A program made the position numbers and the translations under genes. The notes under the pieces are model-generated. The model had not been told where the DNA came from. It ran no database searches and worked only from the letters and a program-made list of their open reading frames with translations. Shown here piece after piece: positions 18,640 to 27,828 of a DNA stretch of 64,000 bases; position 1 is the first letter of the stretch; each line of letters starts with the position of its first letter. The stretch is from CAVXEH01 sp963805645 (lineage in GTDB: Bacteria; Chloroflexota; Limnocylindria; QHBO01), in the NCBI GenBank assembly GCA_963805645.1, contig CAWDVA010000004.1:186001-250000 (forward strand), given 5' to 3'.

Positions 18640-19032
18640 ATGAGCACGAGCTACATCTACGGCACCGGACGGCGCAAGACGGCCATCGCCCGCGTGCGCC
18701 TGCTGCCGGGCGACGGCGGCATCGTCGTCAACGGCAAGGATGTCGAGGAGTACTTCGGCAAGGGCCCGGCCCTGGCCGTCATCCGCACCCCGTTCCGCGT
18801 CACCGAGACGGAGGGTCGCTACTCGGCGAGCATCCTCGTCTCCGGCGGTGGGCTGGCCGGACAGGCCGGGGCCATTCGCCACGGCATCGCCCGCGCCCTG
18901 GTCAGCGCCCATCCGGATGCCCGGGTTGCCCTGCGCGAGGCGGGGCTGTTGACCCGCGACCCGCGGGCCAAGGAGCGCAAGAAGTACGGCCTGAAGCGCG
19001 CGCGCAAGGCACCGCAGTACACGAAGCGCTGA
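18640..19032 (+). CDS. rpsI: 30S ribosomal protein S9
   Basis: 130 residues ending in the KYGLKRARKAPQYTKR tail that reaches the P-site tRNA anticodon. YGTGRRKTAIARVRL is at the N-terminus. It is the last ribosomal gene of the supercluster and is followed by a hairpin. Confidence 0.98.
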   Translation: MSTSYIYGTGRRKTAIARVRLLPGDGGIVVNGKDVEEYFGKGPALAVIRTPFRVTETEGRYSASILVSGGGLAGQAGAIRHGIARALVSAHPDARVALREAGLLTRDPRAKERKKYGLKRARKAPQYTKR

Positions 19033-19046
19033 GCCTCACGTCCCGG

Positions 19047-19075
19047 GGGCTCCGGCGGCCGCGCCGGGGCCCTTT
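19047..19075 (+). terminator. Predicted hairpin terminator after rpsI
   Basis: An 11-bp stem (GGGCTCCGGCG pairing with CGCCGGGGCCC, one G-U pair) with a 4-nt loop, then TTT. The T tract is short, so termination may be partial. It ends the ribosomal supercluster. Confidence 0.6.
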
Positions 19076-19077
19076 GG

Positions 19078-19083
19078 TATCAT
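19078..19083 (+). promoter_or_regulatory. Possible -10 element for cdaA
   Basis: TATCAT lies 31 nt before the cdaA GTG and directly after the rpsI hairpin. No -35 match was found at the right distance. The same GGTATNAT-like context recurs upstream of other genes in the window. Confidence 0.35.
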
Positions 19084-19114
19084 CGCGGACGACGCAGCTG
19101 GACCGGACGCCCCT

Positions 19115-20152
19115 GTGCTGAACGCGATCCGCGAGTTCTTCGACTCCTACCTTCACGGAAGCTGGCTGTCGATCGTCGACATCCTGCTCGTGGCGGTGGT
19201 CATCTACTGGCTGTTCATCCTGATCCGCGGCACCCGCGCGGTCCGGATCGTCATCGGCCTGTCCATCCTCTACCTCGTCTACCTCGCGGCCCAGGCGCTC
19301 AACCTCAAGCTCCTGTCGACCCTGCTCCAGACGGGCGCCGTGGTGGGCCTCTTCGCGATCGTGGTGGTCTTCCAGCCGGAGCTCCGTCGCGCCCTGGAGC
19401 AGATCGGTCGCGTGGGCTCGCTGAACCGGTTCTTCGTCTCGAGCGAAGTTGCCATGGCGGAGAAGGTCGCCACCCAGGTCAGCCGCGCCGCGCGGCTGCT
19501 GGCCGGCTCGCGGCACGGTGCGCTGATCGTGATCGAGCGCGATACCGGGCTGCATGACCTCACCGCCGACTCGGGGGTCATCCTCAACTCCGACCTGCGC
19601 GCCGAGCTGCTCGTCACGATCTTCTACCGGGGCACCGCGCTCCATGACGGCGCGGTGATCGTCTCCGGCGACCGGATCCTGGCGGCCGGCGTGCTCCTGC
19701 CGCTGTCCCAGAACGTGCTCGACTCGGAGCGCTACGGCACCCGCCATCGGGCCGCCATCGGCATCAGCGAGCAGACGGATGCCGTCATCATCGTGGTCAG
19801 CGAGGAGACCGGGTCCATCAGCCTCGTGCTGCGGGGCCGGATCGAGCGCAACCTCACGGAGGAGCAGCTGCGCCGCCGCATCCTCAACCTGATCCGGCCC
19901 CAGGCGCCGGCCCGGGCGATGCCCATCCTGCGGCGCACGCTCGAGGGACGCTGGGGCCTGGGCGGCGGCCATGAGCCCAGCGGGCCGGTGGACCCCGACG
20001 AGCGGGTGGTGGCCAACGAGAAGGCGAGATCGGGACGGCGACCCTCGCCCGGCCGTCGCGGCGGCCAGGCTGGCGCCGCGCAGAAGACCGACGAGCCGTT
20101 GCCGGGCGAGCAGAAGCCCGACGAGGCGAACGTCGCCGTGGAGCACAACTGA
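19115..20152 (+). CDS. cdaA: Diadenylate cyclase CdaA (c-di-AMP synthase)
   Basis: 345 residues. It condenses two ATP into c-di-AMP. Three predicted membrane helices occupy residues 13-80, followed by the DisA_N catalytic domain with the DGA motif near residue 179 (LHDGAVIV) and RHRAAIG near 209. The C-terminal 70 residues are a polar low-complexity extension. A GTG start is used. The next genes are ybbR and glmM, the conserved cdaA-cdaR-glmM operon in which YbbR/CdaR and GlmM modulate the cyclase. Confidence 0.95.
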   Translation: MLNAIREFFDSYLHGSWLSIVDILLVAVVIYWLFILIRGTRAVRIVIGLSILYLVYLAAQALNLKLLSTLLQTGAVVGLFAIVVVFQPELRRALEQIGRVGSLNRFFVSSEVAMAEKVATQVSRAARLLAGSRHGALIVIERDTGLHDLTADSGVILNSDLRAELLVTIFYRGTALHDGAVIVSGDRILAAGVLLPLSQNVLDSERYGTRHRAAIGISEQTDAVIIVVSEETGSISLVLRGRIERNLTEEQLRRRILNLIRPQAPARAMPILRRTLEGRWGLGGGHEPSGPVDPDERVVANEKARSGRRPSPGRRGGQAGAAQKTDEPLPGEQKPDEANVAVEHN

Positions 20153-21384
20153 TGGGCTGGCTCGTCAGGAACTGGCAGCTCAAGCTGGGGGCGGTCGCGC
20201 TGGCGACCATCCTCTACACGGGCCTGGTCTTCAGTGGCTCGTTCACGGAGGCGCGCATCGGTGGCGTGCCCATCGCGCGCATCAACCAGCCCAGCGGCGC
20301 CTACGTGATCACGCAGGACCTGGGGACCGTCGAGGTCCACTACCGTCGGTCCAGCGATGCGCAGGCGATCATCAACCAGAACAACTTCGCCGCGACGGTC
20401 GACCTCTCCAAGTACGACATGGACCAGCCGGGGACCCCGCAGAGCCTGCCCATCTCCGTCAACTCGCTCGCCAGCGGCGTGGATGTGCTGGACGTCAACC
20501 CCACCCGCGTCACCGTGACCCTCGACGTCCTTGCCTCGAAGGAGGTCAACGTCGTGGTGGACCACGGGCAGGTCCCGGACGGGCTTGAGCTGGGGACGAC
20601 CACCCTGAGCGTCACCACCGTGATGGCCCGCGGGCCCAGCTCCTTCGTCAGCCAGGTCGCGCGCGCGGAGGCCAGGGTCCCCATCGATGCATCCGGGATC
20701 GACGTGCATCGGCAGGTCGACCTGCAGCCGGTTGACGCGGCCGGCATCGTGGTTCGCTCCGTTGATCTCACGCCGAGCGTGGTGACCGTGGACATCCCGG
20801 TCGACCAGACCGAGACGAACAAGACGGTCCCGGTGAGCGTGTCGCTCACCGGCACCCCGGGCGCCGGCTACCTGATTGACCAGGTTGCCTCCAACCCGCT
20901 GACGATCACCCTGCGGGGGACCCCGTCCAGCCTGGCCTCGGTGACGAACGTGCTGACAGAGGCGGTCTCCGTGGACGGGCTTACCGCGAGCCGCAGCTTC
21001 TCCACCAAGGTCATTCTGCCCCCGGATCTGCAGCTCGCCGAGGGGTCGCCCGAGTCGGTGACGGTGCAGATCACGATGAGCGCCGCGCAGGCGAGCCAGA
21101 CGTTCCAGGTGGGGGTGACCTGCACCGGCCTTGCCGCGGGGACGAGCTGTCTGCCGCAGACCGATCAGATCGCCATGACCCTTTCCGGTCCGCAGCCGGC
21201 GCTCGCGGCGCTGGACATCTCGCAGATCACGCCGGTGCTCGATGTGAGCGGCCTCTCCCCGGGGAGCCACCAGGTGACGCCCACCGTGAGCCTGCCGAAC
21301 GGGATCTCGCTCGTCGGGTTCTCGCCAGCCCAGGTGACCGTCGTGATCGCGCAGCCGACCCCGGCGCCCAGCCCGGCTCCCTGA
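20152..21384 (+). CDS. cdaR: YbbR-domain protein (CdaR-like regulator of CdaA)
   Basis: 410 residues. An N-terminal membrane anchor (residues 8-25) is followed by several YbbR repeats exposed outside the membrane, visible as recurring V-x-V-x-G/D beta-strand patterns such as NPTRVTVTLDV and SNPLTITLRG. In Firmicutes the homologue binds CdaA and regulates c-di-AMP production. The ATG shares one base with the cdaA stop. The C-terminus is Pro-rich. Confidence 0.9.
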   Translation: MGWLVRNWQLKLGAVALATILYTGLVFSGSFTEARIGGVPIARINQPSGAYVITQDLGTVEVHYRRSSDAQAIINQNNFAATVDLSKYDMDQPGTPQSLPISVNSLASGVDVLDVNPTRVTVTLDVLASKEVNVVVDHGQVPDGLELGTTTLSVTTVMARGPSSFVSQVARAEARVPIDASGIDVHRQVDLQPVDAAGIVVRSVDLTPSVVTVDIPVDQTETNKTVPVSVSLTGTPGAGYLIDQVASNPLTITLRGTPSSLASVTNVLTEAVSVDGLTASRSFSTKVILPPDLQLAEGSPESVTVQITMSAAQASQTFQVGVTCTGLAAGTSCLPQTDQIAMTLSGPQPALAALDISQITPVLDVSGLSPGSHQVTPTVSLPNGISLVGFSPAQVTVVIAQPTPAPSPAP

Positions 21385-22716
21385 GTGGCCCGTCTCTTCG
21401 GCACCGACGGCATCCGCGGGGTCGCGAACGTCGACCTCACGCCGGCCCTCGCCCACGATCTCGGTCGAGCGGTCGGGCACCTGCTGATGGGCGAGCATCG
21501 ACGGGTCGTCATCGGGCGCGACACGCGTCGATCGGGTGACATGCTCTCCGCCGCCCTCTCGGCGGGGCTGGCGAGCATCGGCGCCGACGTCGTGGACCTG
21601 GGAGTGGTGACCACCCCGTGCCTCGCGTTCGTGGCGGGCAGCGGGGAGTTCGAGGCGGGGATCATGGTCAGCGCCTCCCACAACCCCGCGCCGGACAACG
21701 GGCTGAAGGTGCTCTCCGGCGGGCGGAAGATCGACGACGAGGCGGAGGAGCGGCTCGAGTCACTCATCTTCCAGGCGGAGTCCCTGCCCGGGCCGGCGAA
21801 CGACGGCCTGGGGCGAATCGTCCACGATCCTGCGCCCGTTGCGGCCTACCGCGCCCATCTGCTCGACGCCGCCGGCGACGCCTTCGCGGGCCTGCGGATC
21901 GCCGTCGACTGCTCGAACGGGTCGGCCAGCGTCATCGCTCCGGACCTGTTCCGCGACCTGGGAGCGCAGGTGACCGCGCTCTTCGCCGAACCGGACGGCT
22001 CGAACATCAATGCGGGGTGCGGCAGCACCAATCCGGAGCCGATGGCGCGCATCGTCCGGGACCGCGGGCTGGACCTGGGTTTCGCGTTCGACGGAGACGC
22101 CGACAGGCTCATCGCGGCCGACGAGCGTGGCGCGCTGGTGGATGGCGACGCGATCATGGGAATCTGCGCCCTCGACCGGCTGGCGCACGGGACCCTGCGC
22201 AACGATCTCCTGGTCGTGACCGTGATGAGCAACGGAGGGCTGGAGCGGGTCGTTGCGGGCGCCGGTGGACAGGTGCTCCGCACCCCGGTCGGCGACAGGC
22301 ACGTGTTCGAGGCCATGGTGCGCGCGGACGCGGTCATGGGCGGGGAGCAGTCGGGGCACGTGATCTTCCGTGACCGTGCCACGACCGGCGACGGCCTGCT
22401 CACGGCCATAGAGCTGGTCCGCACGCTCAGGGCAAGCGAAGGGGCGACGCTCTCGGAGCTGGCCGCCCGCATCCCGAGGCTCCCGCAGGTGGTGATAAAC
22501 TCAGCCGTCCGTCACAAGGACCAATGGCAGGTGGATCCCGAGTTCCGGAGCGCCGTGACGAAGGCCACCGCACTGCTGCAGGGCCGGGGGCGGATCCTGG
22601 TCCGTCCCTCGGGGACCGAGCCCAAGATCCGGATCATGGTCGAGGGGGACGACCACGAGGAGATCAACGAGATCGCCCGCGAGCTTGCCCGGCTCGCGGA
22701 GGCGCGCCTGAACTGA
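21385..22716 (+). CDS. glmM: Phosphoglucosamine mutase
   Basis: 443 residues. It converts glucosamine-6-phosphate to glucosamine-1-phosphate. The active serine is Ser98 in VSASHNPAPDNGLK. The metal loop DGDADR, the sugar-binding GGEQSGH and the phosphate-binding RPSGTEPKIR are all intact. The GTG start follows ybbR directly. Confidence 0.98.
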   Translation: MARLFGTDGIRGVANVDLTPALAHDLGRAVGHLLMGEHRRVVIGRDTRRSGDMLSAALSAGLASIGADVVDLGVVTTPCLAFVAGSGEFEAGIMVSASHNPAPDNGLKVLSGGRKIDDEAEERLESLIFQAESLPGPANDGLGRIVHDPAPVAAYRAHLLDAAGDAFAGLRIAVDCSNGSASVIAPDLFRDLGAQVTALFAEPDGSNINAGCGSTNPEPMARIVRDRGLDLGFAFDGDADRLIAADERGALVDGDAIMGICALDRLAHGTLRNDLLVVTVMSNGGLERVVAGAGGQVLRTPVGDRHVFEAMVRADAVMGGEQSGHVIFRDRATTGDGLLTAIELVRTLRASEGATLSELAARIPRLPQVVINSAVRHKDQWQVDPEFRSAVTKATALLQGRGRILVRPSGTEPKIRIMVEGDDHEEINEIARELARLAEARLN

Positions 22717-22743
22717 CCAGCATCCACCACAGGAGGGCGACCC

Positions 22744-24573
22744 ATGTGCGGCATCGTCGGCTACGTGGGGCCGCGCAACGCCGCGCCGATCCTGCTCGAA
22801 GGACTCCGGCGGCTGGAGTACCGCGGCTATGACTCGGCAGGTATCGCGCTCGTCACCGATGCCGGCGACGTGTTCGTCGAGAAGAAGGCGGGAAAGCTCA
22901 GCAACCTGACCGACCACCTCAACGGCAGCGCGCCCGCCGGCCATCCGGGCATCGCCCATACCCGCTGGGCGACCCACGGTCGACCCAACGATACGAACGC
23001 GCATCCGCACACCGACTGCACCGGCCGCCTGGCGCTGATCCACAACGGCATCATCGAGAACTACGCGGAGATCAAGGATCGGCTGCGCGCCGAGGGCCAC
23101 CGGTTCCGCTCCGATACCGATACCGAGGTGCTGGCGCACCTCATCGAGTCGCGCTACGAGGGCGACCTGGTGGAGGCCGTGCGGCTCGCTCTTCGTGACG
23201 TGCGCGGTGCCTACGCCATCGGCGTCATGCACCTCGACCACCCCGATCGGATCATCGGCGCCCGCATGAACGTGCCCTTGATCGTCGGTCTCGGTGACGG
23301 CGAGGGGTTCCTGGCCAGCGATGTGCCGGCGATCCTGGAGCACACCAAGAATGTCGTCATCCTGCATGAAGGCGACCTCGCGGAGGTGACGTCGTCGGGG
23401 GTCCGCATCCTCAACCTCGACGGCGAGGCGGTGGACCGCGAGGTGACGGAGATCAATTGGACCCTGGAAGCCGCGGAGAAGGGCGGCTTCCGCCATTTCA
23501 CCCTCAAGGAGATCTACGAGCAGCCCCACGCGATCCAGGAGGCGATCCGCGGTCGCCTGGACCCGGACGGGAGCCTCCACCTTCCTGAGCTCGATGCCAT
23601 CGCCACACGGCTCGAAGCTGTAGACCGCGTCTACGTCATCGGTTGCGGGACCGCGAACTACGCCAGCCAGGTCGGGGCCCAGCTGATCCAGGAGTGGGCG
23701 GGCCTGCCGGCCGCGGCGCAGATCGGGTCCGAGATGCGCTACTCACCGCCCCCCATCGACGAGCACACCCTCGTGATCAGCGTCAGCCAGTCCGGTGAGA
23801 CGGCGGATACGCTGGCCCCAACCCGCCTCGCCGCGGAGCGAGGCGCGACCGTGGTCGTCGTGACCAACGTGGTCGGGTCTGCGCTCACCCGCGACGCGGC
23901 CGCGGTCTGCTACCTGCAGGCTGGGCCGGAGATCGCCGTGGCGAGCACCAAGGCGTTCGTTACCCAGGTCCTGGTCCTCGAGATGATCGCCCTGCACCTG
24001 GCGCGTCTGCGCGGCCGGCTGAGCCCGCACCAGGTTCGCGCCGTGGGCCGCGCGATGCGGGAGCTGCCGGGCCATGCCGCCGAGACGCTGCGGCTCGCGC
24101 CGCAGATCAAGAAGATCGCGCGCCGCTATGCGGCCGCCACGAGCATGATGTTCATCGGGCGGGCGCTCGGCTTCCCGATTGCCATGGAGGGAGCCCTGAA
24201 GCTCAAGGAGCTCAGCTACGTCCACGCCGAGGGGTATGCCGCCGGCGAGCTCAAGCACGGACCCATCGCCCTCCTGGACCCCGATACCCCGCTGGTCGCC
24301 ATCGCGACCCGGGGCGCGACGTACGACAAGGTCGTGAGCAACGTCGCGGAGGTGCGTGCCCGGGAGGCGCCGGTGATCGCGGTGGCGACCGAGGGCGATG
24401 ACGAGATCGGGCGGTACGCGCAGGACGTGATCGCGGTCCCGGAGACCATCGAGGCTCTGTCGCCGATCATCGCCATCCTTCCCCTGCAGCTGCTCGCCTA
24501 CGAGATCGCGGTGGCGCGAGGCACCGACGTCGACCAGCCCAGAAACCTCGCCAAGTCGGTGACCGTGGAGTAG
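22744..24573 (+). CDS. glmS: Glutamine-fructose-6-phosphate aminotransferase (isomerizing)
   Basis: 609 residues. It makes glucosamine-6-phosphate from fructose-6-phosphate and glutamine. The N-terminal nucleophile is Cys2 in MCGIVGYVG, with HTRWATHG and HNGIIENY in the glutaminase half. Two SIS domains follow, with SQSGETADT, and the protein ends LAKSVTVE. AGGAGGG is 6 nt before the ATG. The 27-nt gap is too short for a glmS ribozyme. GlmS, GlmM and the distant GlmU give UDP-GlcNAc. Confidence 0.98.
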   Translation: MCGIVGYVGPRNAAPILLEGLRRLEYRGYDSAGIALVTDAGDVFVEKKAGKLSNLTDHLNGSAPAGHPGIAHTRWATHGRPNDTNAHPHTDCTGRLALIHNGIIENYAEIKDRLRAEGHRFRSDTDTEVLAHLIESRYEGDLVEAVRLALRDVRGAYAIGVMHLDHPDRIIGARMNVPLIVGLGDGEGFLASDVPAILEHTKNVVILHEGDLAEVTSSGVRILNLDGEAVDREVTEINWTLEAAEKGGFRHFTLKEIYEQPHAIQEAIRGRLDPDGSLHLPELDAIATRLEAVDRVYVIGCGTANYASQVGAQLIQEWAGLPAAAQIGSEMRYSPPPIDEHTLVISVSQSGETADTLAPTRLAAERGATVVVVTNVVGSALTRDAAAVCYLQAGPEIAVASTKAFVTQVLVLEMIALHLARLRGRLSPHQVRAVGRAMRELPGHAAETLRLAPQIKKIARRYAAATSMMFIGRALGFPIAMEGALKLKELSYVHAEGYAAGELKHGPIALLDPDTPLVAIATRGATYDKVVSNVAEVRAREAPVIAVATEGDDEIGRYAQDVIAVPETIEALSPIIAILPLQLLAYEIAVARGTDVDQPRNLAKSVTVE

Positions 24574-24959
24574 TGAGCCGCCACGAGGTTGGGGTGGACC
24601 TGGTCGACATCGACCGCATCGTGGCGGTCCTCGACCGGTATCCGGATCGATTCCGTCGCCGCGTCCTGACCGACGCGGAGGATCGCTACTGCCGCCGCCG
24701 GCCGGAGCGGATCGCGGGTCGCTGGGCGGCCAAGGAGGCGATCAGCAAGGTGCTGGGCCTGGGCGTGCGCGGCGTGGGTTGGCGCGAGATCGAGGTCCTG
24801 CCGAACCGGGCCGGGCAGCCGCAGGTGACCCTGCATGCGCGGGCGGCCGCCCGCGCCGCGCGGCTGCACCTCGCCGAGGTGACCGTCTCCATCTCGCACG
24901 AGCGCAGGATGGCCGTCGCGATGGCCGTCGCGGAGCGCCTGGAGGGGGAGCCCGCGTGA
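24573..24959 (+). CDS. acpS: Holo-[acyl-carrier-protein] synthase
   Basis: 128 residues. It transfers phosphopantetheine from CoA to acyl carrier protein. The magnesium-binding VGVDLVDIDRI and GRWAAKEAISKVLG motifs are clear. The GTG overlaps the glmS stop by one base and the end overlaps nnrD by 4 nt. Confidence 0.95.
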   Translation: MSRHEVGVDLVDIDRIVAVLDRYPDRFRRRVLTDAEDRYCRRRPERIAGRWAAKEAISKVLGLGVRGVGWREIEVLPNRAGQPQVTLHARAAARAARLHLAEVTVSISHERRMAVAMAVAERLEGEPA

Positions 24960-25855
24960 AGGTCGGGGAGATCTCTGGCGCCTGGGTCGCGGACCATCTT
25001 CCCGCGCGACCGGCCCGCAGCCACAAGGGGACCTTCGGCCGGGTCCTGGTGGTCGCCGGCTCGCTCGAGTACTCCGGAGCGGCGCTGCTGGCCGGGCTCG
25101 GGGCCGCCCGCAGCGGCGCCGGGCTCGTCAGCCTGGCGCTGCCCGAGACGCTCGCGCTGCGCCTCACCGGCGAGGTCCCGGAGCTCACCATGCTCGTGTT
25201 GCAGGAGGAGGCCGCCGGGCTCACCGGTCCCAACGGGTGGCGCCGCCTTGCCGCCGAGACGCTCGCCTGTGACGCGATCGTGATCGGTCCCGGCCTGGGC
25301 AGGCAGCCCTCCACGTTCCGGCGCGTCCGCAACCTGGTGAGCGAGCTGCGCACCCCGGCGGTCGTCGACGCGGACGGCCTCAACGCCCTCGCCGAGGGTG
25401 AGCGCTGGTGGCGGTCGGTGTCGACCCAGCTCGTGCTCACGCCGCACCCCGGCGAGTTCGCGCGGCTGACCCGCGCAGAGGAGATCGGCCCGCTCGCCGC
25501 CGACGACCGATATCGGATCGAACGCGCTCGCGACGCTGCGCTCCTGTGGGGCCAGGTGGTCGTGCTGAAGGGAGCGCACACCGTCGTCGCCGACGCGGAG
25601 GGCACCGTGGTCGTCTCGGAGGTGGCAACCCCCGCGCTGGCGACCGCGGGCAGCGGCGACGTCCTTGCCGGGTGTATCGGCGCGTTCCTGGCCGCGAAGT
25701 GCGAGCCCGTGGTGGCCGCCTCCCTGGGCGTGGCGGTCCATGGCGCAGCCGGGCTCATCGCGGAGCAGCGGATCGGGCGTGCCGGCGTGCTGGCGCGCGA
25801 CATCGCGAACCTCCTGCCCGAGGCCATGGAGACCTTCCGTGGAGGAGCCTCGTGA
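24956..25855 (+). CDS. nnrD: ADP-dependent NAD(P)H-hydrate dehydratase
   Basis: 299 residues from a GTG preceded by GGAGGGGGA. The ribokinase-like dehydratase domain has GRVLVVAGS near residue 30, LTPHPGEF and the catalytic ATAGSGDVLAG. It repairs hydrated NADH/NADPH. The N-terminal epimerase (YjeF_N) domain found in fused NnrD proteins is absent, and no separate epimerase gene is in the window. An acpS-nnrD-alr order is common in bacteria. Confidence 0.94.
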   Translation: MKVGEISGAWVADHLPARPARSHKGTFGRVLVVAGSLEYSGAALLAGLGAARSGAGLVSLALPETLALRLTGEVPELTMLVLQEEAAGLTGPNGWRRLAAETLACDAIVIGPGLGRQPSTFRRVRNLVSELRTPAVVDADGLNALAEGERWWRSVSTQLVLTPHPGEFARLTRAEEIGPLAADDRYRIERARDAALLWGQVVVLKGAHTVVADAEGTVVVSEVATPALATAGSGDVLAGCIGAFLAAKCEPVVAASLGVAVHGAAGLIAEQRIGRAGVLARDIANLLPEAMETFRGGAS

Positions 25856-27000
25856 GCCCTCGGGCCGCCGCCGCGGTGCGGAGCCGGCATCGGGCCTGGA
25901 TCGAAATCGACCACGCGGCCATTGGGCACAACCTCGGGATCATCCGGCGCATAGCGGGGCCGGAGAAGCAGGTCATCGCCATCGTGAAGGCCAATGCGTA
26001 CGGTCACGGGGACATCGAGGTGGCGCGCACCCTGGTGGATGCCGGCGTCGAGCGTCTGGGCGTGGCGACGGTCGACGAGGGGCGGCGGCTGCGCGAGGCG
26101 GGCGTCGAGACCCCCGTCCTCGTCCTCTGGGGCCTGGGCGAGCCGGAGGCGGAGCCGGCCTTTGCCCTTGGCCTTGAGCCGATGGTGGACTCCGCGGCGA
26201 GCGTGGCGCTCGCAGAGGCGGGCGCCGGCGCCGTGGGGGTGCGTGGGGCCGTGCACCTCAAGATCGACACCGGCCTGGGACGCCAGGGTGCCGAGCCGGC
26301 CGAAGCGGTGCGGTTGGCCCTGGCGATCGCGCGCAGCCGCCACCTGCGCCTTGCCGGCACCTTCAGCCATCTCGCCGTGCCCGGGGAGGACGACGCCTAC
26401 ACCGATGTCCAGGCCCTGCGCCTCGCGCAGGTGCTCGATGCCGTGCGGTCCGCCGGGGTCGACCCCGGCCTGGTCCACATCTCCGCGAGTGGCGGCATCC
26501 TCGCCGAGGTCGGGGGGTTCGCCGATGCCGTGCGGCCGGGCATCCTCCTGTATGGCATCGCTCCGGCATGGGCGGCGGATCGCGACCTCGGCCTGCGGCC
26601 GGCACTTTCCCTCCGCGCCCTGCCGCTGCGCCTCTTCGACCTCGCTGCGGGGCAGGCGATCGGCTATGGGCTGCGGTTCCGCGCGAGCCGGCCGACGCGC
26701 ATCGCGACCCTGGGCATCGGCTACGGGGATGGCTGGCCGCGCGCGCACATCAACAACGGCTGGGCCCTGGTCCGCGGCTGCCGCGTGCCGATGGTCGGCG
26801 CGGTGAGCATGGACGGCCTGACGGTCGATATCGGCGCGGTTGATGGGGTAACCTACGACGACGAGGTTGTCCTGATCGGGGCCCAGGGCGGTGAACGCAT
26901 CCGCGTCGCCGACGTGGCCGCCGAGCGGAGGACCATCAGCTACGAAGTGACGACTGCCCTGCGCGACCGGCTCCCGAGGATCCACCTGCGGAACAGCTGA
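25852..27000 (+). CDS. alr: Alanine racemase
   Basis: 382 residues from a GTG overlapping nnrD. PLP-binding Lys46 lies in VKANAYGHG. The C-terminal domain has IGYGDGWPR, which holds the catalytic tyrosine region, and GAVSMDGLTVDI. It produces D-alanine for peptidoglycan. An upstream in-frame extension is a shadow of nnrD. Confidence 0.96.
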   Translation: MSPRAAAAVRSRHRAWIEIDHAAIGHNLGIIRRIAGPEKQVIAIVKANAYGHGDIEVARTLVDAGVERLGVATVDEGRRLREAGVETPVLVLWGLGEPEAEPAFALGLEPMVDSAASVALAEAGAGAVGVRGAVHLKIDTGLGRQGAEPAEAVRLALAIARSRHLRLAGTFSHLAVPGEDDAYTDVQALRLAQVLDAVRSAGVDPGLVHISASGGILAEVGGFADAVRPGILLYGIAPAWAADRDLGLRPALSLRALPLRLFDLAAGQAIGYGLRFRASRPTRIATLGIGYGDGWPRAHINNGWALVRGCRVPMVGAVSMDGLTVDIGAVDGVTYDDEVVLIGAQGGERIRVADVAAERRTISYEVTTALRDRLPRIHLRNS

Positions 27001-27028
27001 GTGCAGGATCGCACGAGCGACCACGGCC

Positions 27029-27583
27029 ATGGCACTGCCCATCGAGATCGAGATCTGGCGAGGGGATATCGCCGAGCTGGAGGTCGACGCCATCGTGGTG
27101 CCGGCCAACGAGAGCCTCTTCATGACCACGCAGGTCGCCGCCGCCGTCAAGCGGCTGGCGGGGGACGAGGTCGAGCGCGCTGCCGTCTCCCAGGGGCCGA
27201 TCGCGGCCGGCGGCGCCGTGGTCACCGGCGGCGGCCGGCTGGTCACGCCCTACGTCATCCATGCCGTTGCCGTCGGACACGATCTGAGCCCCGACGTGGA
27301 CCGCCTGCGGAGCGCGATTCGAGCCGCGTTGCAGGCGGCCGAGCACCTCTCGCTGCGGCGCATCGCCCTGGCACCGCTCGGGACGGAGCGCGGCGTCTTC
27401 CCGCCGTCCGACGCGGCGGCGATCCTCCTCGACGAGGTGATCGCCCACGCCGACCGCCACCCGGGCTCTCCGGAGTCGGTGGTCATTGCCGCAGCCCGCC
27501 CGGAGGAGATCACCGAGCTTGCATCCGCGCTCGACGCCGTGCGTTCCCGGATGTCCCCGACTCCACCCGTCGAGGGCCGATGA
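27029..27583 (+). CDS. Macro-domain protein
   Basis: 184 residues, a single macro (ADP-ribose-binding) domain. Visible motifs are DAIVVPANESLF (in place of the usual DAIVNAAN), GGAVVTGGGRLVTPYVIHAV and ALAPLGTERGVFPPSDAA. The usual Gly-rich loop after NAAN is replaced by MTTQVAAAVKRLAG, so substrate preference or hydrolase activity is unclear. It could remove or read ADP-ribose or O-acetyl-ADP-ribose. Its stop overlaps the next gene (ATGA), tying it to the unknown module downstream. Confidence 0.85.
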   Translation: MALPIEIEIWRGDIAELEVDAIVVPANESLFMTTQVAAAVKRLAGDEVERAAVSQGPIAAGGAVVTGGGRLVTPYVIHAVAVGHDLSPDVDRLRSAIRAALQAAEHLSLRRIALAPLGTERGVFPPSDAAAILLDEVIAHADRHPGSPESVVIAAARPEEITELASALDAVRSRMSPTPPVEGR

Positions 27584-27828
27584 GCACGGACAGGGCGCGG
27601 GCCGGGCTGGTCGAGATGCTGCGTCGCCGAGGGCTGGCCGCCCCGGCGCGCCTCCTGCTCGACGCCCATCGCCCCCTCCGGCCGCTGGTTGCGGAAGCGG
27701 GCGCCTTCCTCGATCCGCTCCTGCGGCCCCTCCTTGGCCACCGAGCGTCGCTGCTCCAGGGGACCCTCGACGACCCCGACCTGTACGACGATCTCATCGA
27801 ACGGCTGGGCGATGCCGAACATCGGTGA
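27580..27828 (+). CDS. Small helical protein of unknown function
   Basis: 82 residues. No family recognised. It is Leu/Arg-rich and helical, with PARLLLDAHRPLRPLVAEAG and an acidic C-terminal helix (DPDLYDDLIERL). It has one amphipathic hydrophobic stretch but no clear membrane helix. It is translated from an ATG overlapping the macro gene and itself overlaps the next gene by 17 nt, which favours a real gene in a coupled operon. From memory, small proteins of this kind precede similar membrane modules in other Chloroflexota. Confidence 0.7.
   Translation: MSTDRARAGLVEMLRRRGLAAPARLLLDAHRPLRPLVAEAGAFLDPLLRPLLGHRASLLQGTLDDPDLYDDLIERLGDAEHR

Noticed and set aside
22717..22743. glmS ribozyme upstream of glmS
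   Set aside because: Only 27 nt separate glmM and glmS, far too short for the ribozyme.
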